Below are positions 7,167-8,376 of a DNA stretch of 8,376 nucleotides, piece after piece. Numbering within the stretch: position 1 is the first letter of the stretch; each line of letters starts with the position of its first letter. The position numbers and the translations under genes were made by a program. The stretch lies in assembly GCA_046594635.1 (NCBI GenBank), contig JBKJRR010000380.1, positions 1-8,376 of the forward strand, written 5' to 3'. A model generated the notes under the pieces. That model was given only the letters and a program-made list of their open reading frames with translations. It ran no database searches and was not told where the DNA came from. This DNA comes from CAISIP01 sp046594635 (GTDB lineage: Bacteria > Pseudomonadota > Gammaproteobacteria > Burkholderiales > Burkholderiaceae_C).

Positions 7167-7187
7167 ATGGACCGCCGACCGACATGA
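7167..7187 (+). CDS. Possible six-codon leader ORF overlapping the cysB start
   Basis: ATG at 7167 opens a frame reading MDRRPT and then TGA at 7185-7187. The stop overlaps the cysB ATG (7184-7186) as ATGA. No Shine-Dalgarno sequence precedes either start. The mini-ORF begins about where transcription from the -10 box at 7153 would start, so it could be read as a leaderless message. This is a pattern in the sequence; expression is unproven and it may be chance. Confidence 0.25.
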   Translation: MDRRPT

Positions 7188-8137
7188 ATCTTCATCAATT
7201 CCGCTTCGTCCAGGAAGCCGTCAAACGCAATCTGAACCTTACCGAGGCCGCCAAGGCTTTGCACACCTCGCAGCCCGGCGTGTCCAAGGCCATCATCGAG
7301 CTCGAAGAGGAACTCGGCATCGACATCTTCATCCGCCACGGCAAGCGGCTCAAACGTGTCACCGAACCGGGTCTGCAGGTGATCAAGAGCATCGATCTGA
7401 TCATGCGCGAGGTTGGTAATCTCAAGCGCATCGGCAATGAATTCAGTGCCCAGGACAGCGGCACGCTGTCGATCGCGACCACCCATACCCAGGCCCGTTA
7501 TGTGCTACCGCCATCGGTGACGCAGTTGCGCCAGGCCTATCCCAAGGTCCGCGTCAGCCTGCATCAGGGTGCACCCGACCAGGTGGCGCAGATGGTGCTG
7601 GAGGAGACAGCGGACATCGGCATCGCGACCGAATCATTGGCGGCATACCCTGGCCTGGTGACACTGCCGTGTTACGAATGGCAGCATATGCTGGTACTGC
7701 CCCAAGGCCATGCCCTGTGCAACCTCGAGCGCATCACGCTGGAGGATCTGGCGGTCGAGCCGCTGATCACCTACCACCCGTCGTTCACCGGCAGGACCAA
7801 GATCGACCAGGCATTCGCCACGCGCAATCTGCATCCGGAAATTGTGCTGGAGGCCATCGACTCGGACGTGATCACCACCTATGTTCGCCTGGGCATGGGT
7901 GTGGGCATCGTCGCCGAAATGGCCGTGCGCGATATCGCCGACGACAACAACAAGAGCGGACTGCGTGTGCGCCCGGCCGGCCACCTGTTCGGCCAGAATG
8001 TGGCCCGTGTCGCGTTCAAACGTGGTGCCTACCAGCGCAACTTCGTGCTCAAGTTCGCCGAACTGCTCAGCGACCGCCTCACCCGCAACCTCGTCGCCCG
8101 GGCCATGAGTGGAGAGGCCAGTGATTATGAATTGTGA
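7184..8137 (+). CDS. cysB: CysB, LysR-type regulator of sulfur assimilation
   Basis: A 317-residue LysR-family regulator (E. coli CysB 324) that, with N-acetylserine, activates sulfate uptake and cysteine synthesis genes. The N-terminal winged helix-turn-helix (about 1-60) includes LNLTEAAKALHTSQPGVSKA, very like E. coli CysB. The effector domain keeps CysB ligand positions with the same numbering: Thr100, Thr102 and Gln103 in TTHTQARY, Thr149-Glu150, Trp166 and Thr202. This separates it from generic LysR proteins, although Cbl/SsuR-type paralogues share much of the motif. The start at 7184 gives the standard MNLHQFRFV. It has its own -10 box and no clear ribosome-binding site. The preceding cbiX fits a sulfur/siroheme theme; no cys structural genes are in the window. 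Repeats follow its stop closely. Confidence 0.95.
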   Translation: MNLHQFRFVQEAVKRNLNLTEAAKALHTSQPGVSKAIIELEEELGIDIFIRHGKRLKRVTEPGLQVIKSIDLIMREVGNLKRIGNEFSAQDSGTLSIATTHTQARYVLPPSVTQLRQAYPKVRVSLHQGAPDQVAQMVLEETADIGIATESLAAYPGLVTLPCYEWQHMLVLPQGHALCNLERITLEDLAVEPLITYHPSFTGRTKIDQAFATRNLHPEIVLEAIDSDVITTYVRLGMGVGIVAEMAVRDIADDNNKSGLRVRPAGHLFGQNVARVAFKRGAYQRNFVLKFAELLSDRLTRNLVARAMSGEASDYEL

Positions 8138-8151
8138 TACTTGGTGTGACA

Positions 8152-8214
8152 GACCGCCGTTACACGCAGTGAACAAGCTCTGTTACCCACACTTTGTAAG
8201 GATGCCCGGCTGTC
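8152..8214 (+). other. Hairpin in repeat copy 1 (imperfect)
   Basis: This is the same fold as in copy 2, shifted by 78 bp, but two of the three differences between the copies break stem pairs: C8167 opposite T8194 and T8211 opposite C8155. About 20 of the 22 pairs remain. No T-run follows, so it is not a typical terminator. Confidence 0.55.
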
Positions 8215-8229
8215 CAACATGGTGTGACA

Positions 8230-8292
8230 GACCGCCGTTACACGAAGTGAACAAGCTCTGTTACCCACACTTTGTAAGGATGTCCGGCGGTC
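8230..8292 (+). other. Hairpin in repeat copy 2 (22 paired bases)
   Basis: Four helices stack in order: GACCGCCG (8230-8237) with CGGCGGTC (8285-8292); TTACA (8238-8242) with TGTAA (8273-8277); AAGTG (8245-8249) with CACTT (8268-8272); and AACA (8250-8253) with TGTT (8259-8262), closed by an AGCTC loop. Bulges are CG on the 5' side, and ACCCA and GGATGTC on the 3' side. It could act as RNA or as folded single-stranded DNA. Confidence 0.65.
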
Positions 8293-8311
8293 CAGAAGTC
8301 CGGCCGCCGAC
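8282..8311 (+). other. Alternative hairpin downstream of the repeats
   Basis: GTC(C)GGCGG (8282-8290) can pair with CCGCCGAC (8304-8311), giving 8 pairs with one bulged C and a 13-nt loop. Its left arm is also the right arm of the copy 2 hairpin, so the two folds exclude each other. No T-run follows. The remaining bases to 8376 hold a small GGCT/AGCC hairpin (8321-8331) and a pyrimidine-rich stretch; no gene start can be supported there. Confidence 0.4.
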
Positions 8312-8376
8312 GTAGAAAATGGCTGTCAGCCCTGATATTTCCCCTGAACCCCCCTCCCCGTTCACCTGCCCCATGC

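Larger units (their letters stand above)
8142..8294 (+). repeat. Two tandem 78-bp direct repeats
   Basis: Copy 1 is 8142-8219 and copy 2 begins at 8220. Over the 75 aligned positions (8142-8216 against 8220-8294) they differ at three: 8167/8245 (C/A), 8205/8283 (C/T) and 8211/8289 (T/G). The array begins 5 bp after the cysB stop codon. Each unit has a TGGTGTGACA lead, a long interrupted palindrome and a short linker. I do not recognise the repeat family. Confidence 0.95.

Noticed and set aside
8212..8218. GTCCAAC, which fits the RYYYAAC box of an integron attC site
   Set aside because: No matching GTTRRRY box is found at a suitable distance, and the hairpin geometry of the repeat is different, so this is likely chance.
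8142..8294. CRISPR array
   Set aside because: There are only two copies, placed head to tail without unique spacers, and the unit is far longer than a CRISPR repeat.
8109..8315. A 68-codon frame that reads the tandem repeat as two 26-residue Cys-containing repeats
   Set aside because: A 78-bp unit keeps any frame open across copies. All three differences between copies change the amino acid in this frame, while the hairpin explains the sequence better. No ribosome-binding site is evident.
8295..8376. End of an insertion sequence or start of a new gene at the ATG at 8373
   Set aside because: No terminal inverted repeat, target duplication or transposase sequence is visible, and the ATG has no ribosome-binding site and only one further base of sequence.

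Overview
This window looks like chromosomal housekeeping DNA from a betaproteobacterium, most likely order Burkholderiales. The base composition is GC-rich. The pepA-holC-small-protein cluster divergent from lptF-lptG, the CbiX and CysB proteins and the LivK-type binding protein all read like that group. The genus cannot be fixed from the sequence alone.

Layout, left to right. (1) The 3' part of an HSL-family alpha/beta hydrolase on the + strand, cut by the window edge, ends at 584. (2) A strong bidirectional terminator (616-644) separates it from a convergent minus-strand gene (664-1884) for a LivK-like amino-acid-binding protein. That protein has a lipoprotein signal and a Pro/Ala repeat tether. 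(3) A minus-strand cluster read right to left: pepA (M17 leucyl aminopeptidase), holC (DNA polymerase III chi) and a small DUF2486-like protein. The last gene overlaps holC by one base, and a probable terminator follows it (2003-2038). (4) Divergent from pepA, with only 23 bp between the start codons, is lptF-lptG, encoding the LPS-export permease pair. They overlap by ATGA, and a short cbiX chelatase gene follows 7 bp later. (5) After a 66-bp gap with its own -10 box comes cysB, the LysR-type regulator of sulfur assimilation. (6) The last 239 bp are non-coding and hold two 78-bp direct repeats, each able to fold into a long interrupted hairpin. No downstream gene can be assigned.

Functional links. 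LptF and LptG form the membrane part of the LptB2FG transporter that extracts LPS from the inner membrane. CbiX makes metallated sirohydrochlorin, and siroheme is the sulfite reductase cofactor, so its position next to cysB makes sense for sulfur metabolism. The pepA/holC pair is housekeeping. The hydrolase and binding-protein genes appear to be independent units.

No complete new defence or mobile system is visible. The least explained element is the tandem hairpin repeat downstream of cysB. Second is the cysB leader, which has a six-codon mini-ORF that ends on the cysB start codon.
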